From Dipylidium caninum (lineage: Eukaryota; Platyhelminthes; Cestoda; Cyclophyllidea; Dipylidiidae): a DNA stretch of 64,000 nt. The position numbers and the translations under genes were made by a program. Under the pieces are notes generated by a model. That model saw only the letters and a list, made by a program, of their open reading frames with translations, was not told the DNA's origin and made no database searches. This document shows positions 24,401 to 37,390 of this stretch, piece by piece (position 1 is the first letter of the stretch; each line of letters starts with the position of its first letter). Where the stretch lies: positions 310,001-374,000 of the forward strand of contig QEYB01001053.1 of NCBI GenBank assembly GCA_017562135.1, written 5' to 3'.

Positions 24401-26848
24401 GGACAAGAAGTTGAATGCAAGCGAGCGTCGGGCTCTCCGCGAGACCCTCGAGAGTAAAAAGGTGAGCACACCTTTTGCAACCTCCCCACCTGCTCCTTTT
24501 CGCCTCCGCCTTCACACTTCCCCGGAAATACAGGATAGGGTGGAGAAAGGCCGGCGGGCATTTAACCTCGTCCAGAAATGACATTGTCCAATCCACCTCC
24601 CTCCATCCCCATCTGGGGTAATCATAAACGGCGTAGGTCTCTTTTTTGTGCCTCAGAATGCCGCTAAGCGTCCACTTCCCCTGCCTCAAATGCGGTGTAA
24701 GGTCACTTTTTACACGAACTTTCTGTCACGAGTCGGCACCCGATGGGGCCTGTGCACCCGGCGAGTGTCACCTCACCTCGTGTCCCTCTCAAACCCGCTC
24801 GCCGTGGCCTGTCTGCCTTGAGCCGCTTTAATCGCTTTTCTTGCGGCGACGCAGAACAGGTGGCCGAATTGCAGAGTCGTAGGACGGAGGGTCGTCCGGT
24901 GTGGGTTTGGCCGCGGGCGTATAACTTGGATGGCCTCGAGGTCCTTCTGTGACTCGACACGAATGCTGCGGTAGACGAAGTCAGGCTCAAAACGCGCACG
25001 TCCTTCTTGGCACGAAACGAGAGCCGCAAAGTCGAATTGTCCGCTCGTGACTTCCAGGCATAGACGTCAACTTCGTCATGTTGGCATTCGAAAATTGCAT
25101 TGCGGAACGCATTTTAATGGTCTCACAGCGATCCACACCTGGCGATCTTCCATCCTGCATTGTACGGACGCCAGGTTTCATCCAACCGGGTCGTGATTTT
25201 GGCGATTGCGGATACACTAAGGCTGTGTCAGGATCCTCTTCCCTCTTCCATGTGCGTGGACTTCGTGGTGACAGGCAGAACGACCGTCTTCTCACTTCCG
25301 CTTTCCCCAATTTCCCTTCGGTGCTGTAGATGAGCCTGATGCAGGAGATGTTCAACTTCCAAGAGGCCGAGATCGGCCACTCCTACGAGCAGTTCTCGCG
25401 GATGTTCACCACCGAGGTGGCAAGCAAGGAGGACTTCGATCGGGCCTACATGCGTCTCATTAGGCTGGAGAGCTGCATTAAGAATATTACTGAACGCCTA
25501 CGCTCCATGGTGGAGAAGTTGGAGCAGAACGAGGAGGCCAAGACGAAACGCACGGAGCAGATGCACCACCTGCTGGAGAACCTCGTTGCGGTGAGTGAGA
25601 CCCTGGCTGTCTTTCGCCTTCCCCTCGCCGTGATGGCACACGCCTCAAGGCCTCACGGGACTCTAGACTTGCGTCTTTGGCAGAGCTCACTGAGGCCAGG
25701 CACGTCGTTTGCTGATCTGCCCCACATCCTGATCTTCCCCGCTCATCCTGCCTTCCGCCCACCAATTCGTGTGAGACCGGGACGCTGATGAGTCGCTAGC
25801 CGTATCGGCTCTCATCCGATTTCTTTGAGTATCTGGCCGACTGTTGACTGGTGAAAAGGGGTGAGAGTCAGGTTGACAATGAGATTCCATCAGTCAGAAT
25901 GCCCTGAATCCATCAAGCCACTGTCGGATACATGGAGAGGAGAGACACGACGATCTCCTCGTGGGCTTCACCGAGAGGCGGAAGTCAGACGGACGTAGAA
26001 TAGCCATGGATGCTCCTCATTCCCCAAGACATGACGTCCTCCACGAAAGCACCTCTTAGACTTGCGTCTTTAATCAAAGCGTATCAGTAGCATGAACGAC
26101 GGAGGTTCGAAAGGCGAGCGTTAGTGGAACAACACAGGCCTCTCTCTCCCGGCGCCTGCGAGGGGAGGAGAGGCGGCGACAGGCGATGGCGCCCCTCCAA
26201 AGCTTCCACGTCGACAGGATTCATCGCCACGGAGGGATGTTCTTACGGTCTGTCAGTTGTTCGTCGATAAGCAGGCTGGGCGATGGAAGTAAGCACTGCG
26301 GTGGCGTTTGCCCTCGAGATCGTCGTGTCTCCAACGCCCCAGTCACCGGGCAATACGGAGTCTTCCACCTACGGAAGAAGGATGAAAAGGTGGGGTGTGT
26401 CGGGGAACCTCAGCTTTCCGTCTGAGCCTCCGCCTTCGCTACGTTTTGCAACATCGAGGGGGGTTTCCAACTCGGGGTGGCACTAAGTCGCTTCTCATCC
26501 CCATTTTTGGCTCACCTTTAGACTGTCAATACACCAGCACCGATGCCACCGCCACCGTTCTTGTCAGCAGCCCCGAGCGTAGACAAAGAGGCGGGCGTTG
26601 ACGCCACTGAGACCCCCTCCGCGATTTCACCGCCGACAGATGGAGTGAGAAGACGGCCTGACAGCAGCTTTTCCCTCAAGGGCCTGGCAAAATTCGTGAG
26701 TTCCGTCCCCGCAACTCCCCAGAAGATTCCTCTGCCAATCCGAGTGTCTTTTGCCCCGCCCCTCCCTTGGTCCTGCGCCGTTGGTGTCGAAGCTCTGACA
26801 CGTCTCCTCTTTTTTTCCATTCTTAAGGCGAAGCGGCGGGAGGACTGA
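15402..26848 (+). CDS. PKD2: Polycystin-2 (TRPP) cation channel, 5' end not located
   Basis: Thirteen phase-consistent exons: 15402-15515, 16766-16896, 17810-18063, 18668-18892, 19517-19679, 20592-20828, 21576-21757, 22300-22519, 24011-24138, 24344-24461, 25330-25590, 26522-26695 and 26828-26848 (stop TGA). They encode 741 residues. In order: [12 protein letters not shown] and S1; the extracellular TOP/polycystin domain with [27 protein letters not shown] and NLFCVV; S2-S4; the S4-S5 linker FNKTMNQL; S5; the pore with LGD selectivity filter (RIILGDFDF); and S6 ending in AIINDTY. The C-terminal tail has a canonical EF-hand ([12 protein letters not shown]), a coiled coil in exon 11 and a short tail ending AKRRED. 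The family forms tetrameric Ca-permeable channels in cilia and ER. Human PKD2 is 968 residues, so a short N-terminal exon is missing here. I saw no frame break. This is one of the two firmest calls in the window. Confidence 0.95.
16355..16650 (+). repeat. Degenerate tetranucleotide array in PKD2 intron
   Basis: Long runs of GGTT, GGTC and GATT units with frequent TCGGTCGGTCTGTCG blocks fill most of this segment, interrupted by a unique stretch at about 16510-16560. It lies inside the intron between exons 15402-15515 and 16766-16896. Confidence 0.85.
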
Positions 26849-29800
26849 GACTCCGCAACTTTGTTCGATGTTGTCTCCTCACTTGCACTCTGACTTGGTC
26901 ATTTTCCCCACCATCGTCTACCCCTGTCCGCAACTTGATGGCGTGCCTGTCCGGCACTCGCCTGCCCTCGGTCCTTCGCACAAAGACGCTTCCCTTCACC
27001 GCCTCCTTCGCCCGCCCTCGGCGGTCTTGAGAGTGTGGCCTTCGAGACAGAAGCGTTTCAGCTGCACCACAACCTTTGTCTTTTCTTTCCGCCTCCTCTA
27101 AAGTGTTCGGGGGCGAGGCGACCATCGAAAGTGGGTGGAGGACTGGAGACCGGGGGGTCGCGGGCAGCGAGGCGGTAGAGGAGGGCAGAAGAGACGAGGT
27201 GGACTCAGTGTTTAATCAAAGCTGTCACTGCATCATTTCCCGCCTATCCTCCACCACCTGTCCTATGCGCGTCTATCCCGAGGGACCGTAACCTTGCAGC
27301 GTCACATATACGTGACGCGGATTAACAACGCGCCTTGACCCCGTGTTCCGCGTGTCAAACCTCCCAATAGCACCGTCCGCCTCCGTCGTGTGCGTCGGCT
27401 GCTTGGCATGGCGTGTCACTCGTGGCGGAGTTACTTCGGGTGTCATCTCGTTAGGCTGTTGGCAGTAATACCCGGTCGACGCGTATCACGTCGCGTAGAA
27501 ACAAGAAAAAAAAGATGTGCCATGCATATGCCAAGAGAAGTCACTTGATGGATGCGTTGGACATGCAAATCATCGCTGACAGGAGCCTCAGACAGGCTGA
27601 TAGATTTGTCGTCACGGATGACACCGGTGCTTTCGTCTGCGCCGGACGCGCCGCTGAATGCGTAATGAGTGGAGGTGGGGGGGAGGAAGAGATGCATAAT
27701 CGCAGCCCCCCGGGCTCGGGCGAGGCGTCAGGACGGCCGATGGCTGCAGCGACGAGGTGGACGAGTTCTCACAACTGTTGACTTGTTAGTGCGCCGGAGT
27801 TACCACAGCTGAGTTGGCGCCGCCTTTTCCGAGCATTCTGCTCTCGGAGGTGCTGCGCATCAAGTGAAGGTAACATGGTAGGATCTTGCGCTGAGGGGCG
27901 ATTTGGAGCAACGGAGCCTGCAGATGAAGCAGAGCATTCAGTTTCTCCCTTTCTCGGTGGCTGGTCTCCAAAGAGACGCCCACCGAGGCTCCAAAATCCC
28001 GTTCAAATTCTCCGAACATTTGCTTTCCGCCTGTACGGGACTCACTTTCCGTCCTCCCCTCTTAGACGTCTGTCATCAGACCACGAACGAAGTCCCTCAA
28101 CGCCTTCGCCAAAGGTCCGACTTGGTGTCGCCGTCCACGACAAGCCCTGGAGACGTCAGTAAACCCGCAGGGGCAGTAAGGCAACACTTTGTGACGCTTG
28201 ACGGCACTGAGGGGGAGGGAGAGCATGTGTCGCGCGGGGCGGAGGCGCCACCAGCCGTCCACGAGGCGTCGTGTGATGTATTCGTTGGGTAGAGGCGAGC
28301 TGCCGTGTGAAGTGGCCTCCCATTGGGACTGGCTCCAGGGGCACTGAGTTACCTCTGCTTGAACTGCTGAGGCTCACTTCTGACAAGATCATTTTTGTCC
28401 TCTCGCTCACCTTTTGTCACTAGAATTTCTGACTCTAATTTCTCCTTGCATTCGTCTGTATCCGATTGTCAACAGCAACAACAACTGACTCGTTCAGGAG
28501 TTTTATTCTCTGGTTTACATGTCAGGTGGTAAAATATTGGGAAAAGGAGGCGAAGGGGAATTTAAAGGGGAAGGAAACAACATCATCGTGAGAAAATCTT
28601 TTGTCTATCCTGCCCTCTTGCCCCTCTCTCGCCGCCAATTACAAAGATGCGTTAAATTGCCACACAACATGATCTGAGGTCTGTTTCTAGCATAATTGTG
28701 AGCGTTTTTTGTTAATGTGGGATAAAACGGTCACACAGCCATGGAGATGTCAGGCAACCGGGTGGAAATTTGGTACGGAAGCGATGCATTCCGTAAGAGC
28801 CGTACAGATGGGGCGGAAGAAGTTTGAGCGGACTTCCTGCCTCGGTTTCCGTTGCCTTTTCCCAGCTCTTCCGTCTCTTGCAAGAAAGATAATTTTGGCA
28901 GCCTCACCCACGCATCCACACCTCAAACCCAAGTTAACAATGTTTTCCAAAGTGGCGGCTTTCCTCCCTGCAACTACCGACGAAGATACTGTCCCCAGCC
29001 CCCTCCTCGACCAATGAGGTGACACTGTCAAGGTCACTCGTTGAACCAATCCCCTTACTAGCCCTCTTATCTCCCTATACGAATGCTTCCTCCATGGCAC
29101 GTGTTAGTATTTTGCCAAGCATGACGGAGATCGAGGTAATAGGCACCCATGCCAGGGTCTTGCCAGATGTCAGCACGCCAGGCAGACGCCTATGCCACGA
29201 TCTGCGACGCGACAACCAATGCCAAGGCATTGAGGTAGCCACCTGTGGAGAAGGGGGCCACAACTTTGCTCTACTTAACAGGCGCTTCGCAGTTCCCTCT
29301 CTTTGTTATAATCCTCCCGGCTTCCAGACAGGAATTTCTTTCTTCGTTTTTTGACGGATGGGACAAATCCTTCACACAGAAGAGCAATCTCACGAGTCAC
29401 TCGTGCTCCTCCTCCCTTCACACCCATCCCACCCTGGAGAGTCCCTGAGGCAGGCGGGCACACCTCTTGCATGCGTCGTCCTCAGTCTCCTCCGATGTAC
29501 TCCTCCTTCTTTGCCTCTCTGAACTGCTCCTCCGGAGGCGAGGACCCTCTTTCGATCTCAGACACCATTTAAACGCCGTGTGATGCGACATTCTGGTGGC
29601 TGCACCGACTGGGCAAGGAGGCGAGAGAAACAACCATCTTTGTTTTCCCTTTCAGACACGGAGCCATTTTTCTGCAGCCAATGCGGCAGGTCCTCCTCTC
29701 GAAAGCCGCATGTGGTGATGCGCCTGGATTCTGTGTACATAAGAAAGACAGAACGCCTCTCCTCTCCCCCTCCTGCCGGTGTGAATGGCGCGAGTTGAGT

Positions 29801-31399
29801 TGGTTTTTGTCTGCGTGTGCGACTGTGTGCTTGTCGGGCCATAAGTTCTCCGCCTCGTCCCGTTGGGCGCGGAGGGGCGGGCACCAACACCTTTGCCTGA
29901 AGCTTCAATGTATGCAGATACAAGTGTTGCTTCCCCGTGCGTGGGCAAAAAGCCCTTCATGTGCGAAATTTACTTCAAGACTGATGCGAATGAGTTGGTG
30001 CATGTAAAGAGCAGGCTCTCCGTCACGGCAGAAGTGGGGCGGAGGACTGAGGTGCTGCTGCCGATTTCAAGACGAAGTCAACGACTACATCTAAGGTTGC
30101 CGAGTTCGTGTAATAAGCGGAGTAAGGCTTCCCAGGACGACGTCGGGCAGGGCAGTGCGGCCCAATTCTCCCCTCATCGACTGCGAGGATTGCCGAGCAA
30201 AGGTCTCCCCTTCTTTAGTTCCCTCCTTAAGAAAATACACGTATTTTCATCTACACAGAGGAACTTTCTTTCTTGGTTTGCGTACGCGGGATGGCACGTT
30301 CTAAAGGGGTTTACGGGAAGGAGTGTTAGCAGCGAGAATTATAAGGAGTCGGAGGTTTTCAAGCCATCGGCTGACGAAAGACCTAGAAAAAGTTTCTGAG
30401 ACTAAATAAATTGAAGTTGCCAGAATGGCGGAAGATGTGTACTTGAGAGGAGAATGGATCAAGAAGCTCCTCCAGCCCTTTAATAGCAAGCAGCCCGCGA
30501 CCACAATATTTCGTAGCAAACTAATGTTCATAAGTTTCTTAGACATAGATCGGGCGGCAGTGTATGCCACAGGGCGTCTTCCTACGGAGTTTTAACGAAA
30601 TGATGCTAGAAAAAACACATCAAAAACCCGCTTCTCATTTCTATAGGAATGTAGAGAACAAAAGAAATGAAAGGAGAGAGCGATATGGGCCCCCACTCGC
30701 TGTTGGCCGTCTAGTTCACCTAAAAGGCTAAGGGAATTGTCAAGAATGAACTCAAGCAATGTCTCCGAAAATGTTCTGCTTTTGCTCATCAACCATTGGT
30801 TAAGCACACACAGTGGGACAATATCCTCCCTCTGGCGCGTCACGTTTAAAGGGGGACGACTGCCAAGGGGACCGTCAATGCTTCTTAAGATATCATAGTC
30901 ATAAGAGTGCTTCTTTCACGAACAGGGAAGGTGAGAAATTTCATGTTACAGTTCATATGGCCCGTTATTGTAGGAACAAATTTAAAGCGAAAAAGAACAC
31001 ATCCCATGCTTTCGTTCCACCTGCGCTACTGCCCTCTATGTAAAAAACATAAGTTTAGTCACAACTGAAGAAATTTAGGGTATTATTGCAACCGTGACAT
31101 TGTACTCCCTGAGAGGATTAAAGTGTGAATTGTCTCGAAAGGAGAGGGCATAAGTTGCGTGGCTGCATCAACCGCCACAAAGGCAACATACGTTCCTGTG
31201 AAACTGAGGTTTTGTAAAATGTTTCTTATTAGCCCAAGTATAGATGAGATTAAAGTAATTCGGAAATTTTTAACAGTATATTTTAATAGACTGCGCACTT
31301 ATACACTCATTTAAACAGCCTCTGAAATAAGGCGTCGCCGGGATTCGACGGCGTGACACCTTCAATCAACTTGAATCACTGTACACAGATGTACAGATA
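26849..31399. other. Gene-poor spacer between PKD2 and the ENPP-like gene
   Basis: No exon chain or family similarity was found on either strand. The longest open frame (29863-30399, plus, 178 codons) has no recognisable domain and reads partly through simple sequence. The part up to about 28300 is GC-rich and the part from 30300 to 31400 is AT-rich. It may hold UTRs, promoters or non-coding transcripts, but nothing specific can be supported. Confidence 0.4.
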
Positions 31400-34300
31400 A
31401 TGGATGCCAGGGTTTCCCTCATTTTACTATGGCTATTTTTATGCACCTTCAGGTTGACATCATCCTTCAAGCGCAGTGAGCACGAGAAATTCCTGCTTAT
31501 TTCAGCTGAATACCTTCCACTTGATGCTTTATACCAGTCTACTACACGTTTAACGACATTCCAGAAACTAATAAAAGAGGGCTGTTTGATTCCAGACATT
31601 CCTATCAACAATTTCACGTCGCTAGCCGACATTCATTCCATTTTGTCATCCGGTGGTTTACACCGAAACCAAGCTGGTGATGGTTCCCGTGAATCCCAAT
31701 GCAACCATCTCATTCACTCAAAAATTTCGCCTTACTTTGAGCCTCTGTGGTTGACCAATCAGCGTCACGGGATGAAGAGCGCGTCCTTTTTTTGGCCCGA
31801 CAATTATGTGATTGTCAACAACTCCAGACCCTCTGTCATCGGCGAAGCCAATCCTGCTCCTCGTGGTGCTTATTTCAACATTGACCAAATTCACCGCACC
31901 GTTCTGGATCCACGCGTTACGTTCGTGAGTATAGTTTTCACCCCTCCACATCATTTGAACGAGCCAGATTTCTTTTTCAACTACGTCGAATACACTGAAG
32001 CCTTTCTTTCCTCCTTGCTCTCGCTCATCGAAAATTCACCCGATTTAAATACATCCGTTAGTGTCGTGATCATAGGTGGGACCGCTGCCATTAATACCCA
32101 GTTGACTGATGAAGTCGTACCCATCCGTCAATTCCTTGAACCCGGGCCGCTATCCGCCTTCGATACTTATTTTAGTCTCGATCGCGTTCTGGAGTTCTGG
32201 ACCACTCCTGGTATGGCGAGTTGTTTAATCTATTACACTCATATTCATAGTATAATCCCTCACTGCGTCCTTTTAGGTGAGGAAAATGAGGCATCATTGA
32301 GCGTGATCGAAAAAGAAAGTGATGACTTCTTTTCCTGCAGTACAGCGAAATTTGGCAAACGCTCCAATTTGAATACAAGTATGCTACCGCCGTATTATAT
32401 TGTTGCGAAGCCGGGAAAAATACTCCAAGGTGAGCTTATTCCGCGTTTCCACCTTTTTAATATGTTGTTTAATATGTTGTTTGTGGATTTGTCTTTGAGT
32501 ATGATGAAAAAAGACCTTAAAAGTTGGACTTTACCACGTCGATCTCGGTATATTTCGGGGCACTTTCTCTTCTCCCTACATTGGCAGTGCTATCGTCTCA
32601 TGTTAGACACCCCAATTACCTATCCTCCCTCACTTAACCACATCCTGTAGCAGTCGACATGTTTGTGATTTCTCCTCTGCTTCTAATCATAGTCCCTTGA
32701 ATTCCCTTTTTTCCAGTCCTTTTGTTCTTGTTGATTATCTATAAACTTTGGATATTTAATCCCTCAGCCTACGTCAACTGCCTTTAGGTCCAATCCATTA
32801 TGGATTTATTGTTTTCTTATTTGACACTTCATTTACCGGGCGGACGGATTGCAGCCATGGCGTCTTGGTAGTTATGTGTTTAACTGGACCATGGCACTCA
32901 TGATCCTTCAAACGCACTCACGAGTAAATGGACATAGACTTTTCTCGTGCGAGTTAAAAAATCCACGAGAACCGAGCATTTATGAAGATGTGAGTTAATG
33001 AAATCGAGTGAGGGTCGACACTTTGCTGATTTTACTGGAAGTTATGCTGGAGTGAATGAAGAAAAGAGGGTTTTTTTGTGCCACACATGCACACAACCGA
33101 TTAATGCGTGTTATGCGTTCCGGCTTCACCTCACCAGCGTTAATCTGTGTCAACAGGCTTCATCTCATCTATTTCGCGCGTTCGGTGATGCTGCACCTTA
33201 GTGTTGCTTGGTGATCACTGTCTCCTCTTCATTGCGCCTTTATCCCTCGTGCCAAACATTAGAGTCGCTTGGTCTTGGCTCTTCTTTTGTCTCTCTTTTC
33301 GACAGTTAATCGCCCTTTTCCTAGCGCCTTAGTTGAATATGCGAGAGAATATGACCCTAAGGCGTCTCGATCTCCTTCATAATGGTGAAGATTTTTTGTC
33401 TCCTTCCACCGATTTGGTATGGTTAAATGTGCCTTATTTCCTCCGCACACATCACACTCGCGAGAGCAATTTCAGCATCACTCTGTGGATATTTCGCATA
33501 ATTACGTCGTAGGCTGAATATGCAGATGATTCTCATCGTGCGCTTTGTTTGTAATCGGGCCTACCCTATCCGCTGAATGCATAATGTGCCATTGAAATCA
33601 CCCGTTGGGAGGGTGGTGTGTATAGACCGCAGCGATGTTCACATCCAACTGACCGTCCTCCAACTCTCGTACGTTGGTGCCGGGGCAGATGGCCTGGACG
33701 AGGGGTGAAAACCACCCGGCGACGAGAGACCGCAACGATGTGCCATCCAATTGACTGTCCTCCAACTCTCGGCCGAGGTCTCCGACCCGCTTGCGCGCAT
33801 CTCGTCGTGTTTCACCGCGTCTCCGTGGTAGACGAATTGGCGTTGAGGCGGCGTTGGCCGGAGGCTTGTGCGACGTCCTCCAAATGCCCGCATTCGCGCT
33901 GTGGTTGACTGCGTCGGCCGGTGAATGCGGTGAATGCGCATTGGGCGAGGAGGTTGGACTAATCGGGCGCCGAGGCGGCGACGATGCAGAGTTGGCGAAA
34001 ACAACGCTGAGCTCTCAGATGCGGGAGAAGCCGCCTCCTCTTCCTTTGTTGTTACCGTCGTCGTCGTCGTCGAGGCAGTCGTCTCCGTCTTCTTTCAGTG
34101 CTAATTAATCATCGTTTGGGGGTGTTTCGTTCGCCGGTCTCTCCGCGCCCCGCCGAAGTCGCTGCAGTCTCGGCAAGAGCCATGGGCTGGACGTGGGCGG
34201 AGGGTGTGGCGCACGGCGAGACTCGGGGAATGGCGAGGCATCGAGAACGCCTTCGGCTGTGCGTGGCCAGTGGGGTGGTCGCGGCGGCGGCGGCGGCGGC

Positions 34301-36527
34301 GGGGGGGGATTTCGGGAGGGCGGACGCGCGTGCGGGACTGCTGGACGTGGTGTCAGCCTCAGACGCCACGGTGGACGCGGGGAAGGCGTCGGAGAAGTGG
34401 AGCGTCCTCGATGTGTTCCTCCGCTTGCCTGTGGCGTTGAGGGGGCGCGTGCGTCGCATATGTGTGACACGTGGGTGGGTGACCTGGTGGTCGTGCGTGG
34501 GCTCGTCTGTGAGGCGGACAGGCGCCAAAGGCGACCGTCGAAGGGGGTTTCGTGAAGGGCTTCGACGAAGTGCCTGTTCCCCGGGGGAGCAGTGGGGGCC
34601 TGTAGAGGCCACTCGACTGGACGACTGCTGGTGGCGGTGGCAGTGACGGTGGTGGTGGTGGTGGTGGCGCTCGATCAAGTAGTGCTGAGGTGGCAAATTC
34701 GGTCCTCATCCCCATCCTCCTCCGCCTCCACTGGACTTCCTTGTGGACGTCGATGACCACCGCCACCTGTGCGACGAAGACGGGAGTGTCGGCTGCGTGT
34801 GCGTCGCGTGGCGTGGCGCGAAGTGACGCCTCGTCTCGTCTCGTTTCGTCTCAAGTGAGGAGTCTCTTTGGGTTTTTCGTGACTTGCGTCGCTTGTTGCC
34901 CAACGGCTGGCCTTTCGTGTGGCGATGCGGGCCGCCTCTTGTGCACTCCGCATTTACTTATCTGCAACGTCTGACCTCCTTTCCTTTTCTCCTCCTCCTC
35001 CTCCTGATTCTTTCCAGTCCTCCACCTTCTTCCCCCTCGTCTTCGTCCTCTCCTCCCACCTCCTTTGCCTCCGCCTTCCTCCCTCCTCGTCATCACTCTT
35101 TCTCCGGACGATGGTGTCTGTAGACTTGGCACTGAGACTGGCTGAACTTGTTGACGAAGACCCTTTCCTCCTCCTCCTCCTCGTCATCACACTTTTATCC
35201 TTGCTCTTAATTTCGGAATTCTTGCAGTTTTCCCGTCATGCCTCCAACTTAGGCAAGGCCCATTTTGGGTGTACTAATATCTTTTCACCTCTTCTTTTTT
35301 TAATAGTTGCCGACTCTAAACCTCCCCATCCCACGAATCAGTCGTACACGCCTCAATTGTCCCCTTTTGCTCTCCTTTGGGGCAACGCATTTGTATCCTC
35401 CTCTTCGTCCGACGTCTGCGCTGCCGCCGCCGGAGGGAAGGGGCAGTCGAGGGCCAATCTGCAGCTCGTCGACGTCTACCCGATGGTGTGTTGGGTGCTC
35501 CACCTCTCCCGGCCCTGGATCCACTGGGGCCACTTGTCTCGGGTGGTCCCCTTTCTCCGCCATCCCCCGCTCCCTTCCCAAGTGGAGGAGTTTGAGGCGC
35601 TTTCGAAGATCTGGAGCGCTTCTCCACACCCGCCTGCCGCTACCAACACTTGGTTAATCGGTGAGGCACCCGAGATACCCATTTTTTTAAACAATCACTT
35701 TTGAGTGTGCTGGCGGAATTGGCGAGAGGTGAGCTTGTGGCACGCGATGTGAACCGATCCACTTTACTTCTTATCGTGTCGTAACACGAAAAAAAATTGT
35801 TAATACGTTATTTCGAAGGCGTGTGTGTGTGTGGCTATCGGAGTGGGGGGAGGGGCGGAATCACAACACCCTCTTTCCCGCCTCCCGCCTGGCAGGTGAC
35901 AGCACCCGCTGAGCGTTCATTTCGTGCGTGGTTCAGTGTTTGTCAAAGTATCGGATCAGGGCGGCCTTATTGTCGAGCTTCCCCTCTTTTTACCAAGTCT
36001 CCATTCGTGTTCTGCCGCAAATGAACACTTTTTCTCCCTCCCCCCCTCGCCCCCACGACGAGCATTCTTTTTGTGGACCAGACACAACGAGGTTGACCTT
36101 GTGTTTTCCCTTCTTCTCCCCCTTAGGCGGGATAATCTGCCTCCTCGTGGTGGCTTTCAGCCTCACCCTCGTAACGTGTGCGATCAAGATGAATTGGCGC
36201 TATCAACGTGTGCTTCGTCTCAGCGGAGGTGCCGACCCTGCCAACGTTCGTTATCACAAACGCCGCATTACCCGGCCTTGGCGACCCTCTTCCTCTACCC
36301 CGTCCTCCATGCACAACCAACGACTGCTCGGCGACGCTGGCGGTGGGCAGGGCGACGGGGAGACCGAGGAGGATGATGATGGTGAGGAGGAGGAGGTGCT
36401 CATGGATAACAACACGGCTGGTCGAGGTCGTCGGCAAGGGGAGAGGGGAGAGGCTTTCCTTAAGATGCTTCACAGTCCCCAGGAGAGCCGCGGGTCGAGG
36501 ACTTTTCCAGACCCGAGCCACGCGTGA
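31400..36527 (+). CDS. ENPP-family type I membrane protein, apparently catalytically dead
   Basis: Exons: 31400-32210, 32277-32429, 35307-35660 and 36127-36527, all phase-compatible. The product is 572 residues, or 594 if the 66-nt in-frame intron at 32211-32276 is kept. A signal peptide (MDARVSLILLWLFLCTF) opens it. The ENPP fold is visible from LLISAEYLP (normally LxSxDGFR), PLWLTNQR, SASFFWP and NEPDFFFN to NLQLVDVYPMVCWVL (normally VDLYPLLC). A membrane segment (GGIICLLVVAFSLTLVTCA, about 441-460) precedes a basic, then acidic, cytosolic tail, as in ENPP4/5. Known ENPPs use two zinc ions and a Thr nucleophile. Here the first metal Asp is Glu37, the TxxYPxxY nucleophile block is gone, EPDxxGH keeps Asp but not His, DHG reads GGT, and the last His is Gln. 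It is probably a binding pseudoenzyme. Several N-glycosylation sequons are present. Intron 3 (2,877 nt) is repeat-rich. Confidence 0.8.
33622..33776 (+). repeat. Two diverged copies of a ~45-bp unit about 105 bp apart
   Basis: Copy 1 (about 33626-33670) and copy 2 (about 33729-33773) both run GACCGCARCGATGT, then ATCCAAYTGACYGTCC and TCCAACTCTCG. They lie in the large third intron of the ENPP-like gene. Confidence 0.7.
34281..34303 (+). repeat. GGC/GCG microsatellite in ENPP-like intron
   Basis: About seven GCG units followed by a G run. A GGT run lies nearby at about 34650-34667. These explain the long open frames on both strands between 34100 and 35100, which I do not call as genes. Confidence 0.8.
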
Positions 36528-37390
36528 CACGCGCGTCCTCTGTGATCTCGTCTCTCGCCTTCGCCTCGGCTTGTTGTTCGCCCTCCCCGCCTTGTGTGTC
36601 CCAACTCGTGCAGTCAGTGATTCCACCCGCCGCTTTTTTATTCCCCTGACATTTCGCCAAGCTGCCAGGAGTATCTGGCAGGGCGCCTTTCGTATGTACT
36701 TTGTGTTAGTAAAGTAGTTGAAGCATGACTTTGTTGTCGCCTTGGAGACTGGCTCAGTCGAGCTCCCGTCACTTAATCTCTTGATGCGTTTACCGTTGAA
36801 GTTGTTGATCTCAGGCGTTGACATTTTGAAGGCCCAAGTCTTCTCCTAGAAGGTGTTCATCCACAAGTTCACGTCGTGTGTCTGTGTGTGTTGACAGATG
36901 CTGCTTCGCCTGAAACCTCAGTCTTGGGTATTTCACGTGGAAGCGTTTACCTCGGCCTTCTTTGTTCGTGTCCACGGGGAAATCTCTCGAGTGTGGAGAC
37001 AGGGAGGCGAGCGGACGGGCGGGCAGGCGGGGACTGGAAGGTGATGGGCTGGTGGCGTGGAACGTAAATTCGACAGCCTTGCCTATCAGCCGGGCTGAGG
37101 CAGGCGTTTCCCCAGTCCAGTTTAGCTTTCTTTCGGTATGCCAGAGTTCTTTGCTCATTTCCAATGCAAACGTCGCTCCCCAGGGGGGCGGAGGTTTTGT
37201 CATTTGCTCGTTGTTACCGTCTGTTCGTAAAAAATATACATTTTGGCCCGTCTCACCTCATCGCAAAGTCGAAATTTTTGGATGAACTTGGGAAGCGTCA
37301 TCCCGTAATTTGTCTTGTCTGCATCTGAGCGCGTAAAGTGCCTGGAATACCGACGGAAGACTGGTGATATCCAGTGGAACCCGATTTTCC
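36528..37390. other. Region downstream of the ENPP-like stop codon
   Basis: No gene recognised. It probably includes the 3' UTR of the ENPP-like transcript; an AGTAAA hexamer at about 36708 is a weak polyadenylation candidate. Confidence 0.3.

Noticed and set aside
29863..30399. 178-codon plus-strand open frame
   Set aside because: No domain, no splice partners and no codon bias that sets it apart from the spacer; it could be chance.
34098..35190. Several long overlapping frames on both strands (up to 195 codons)
   Set aside because: They follow GGC, GGT and CCT simple sequence inside the ENPP-like intron, and the products are His-, Arg- or Pro-rich shadows.
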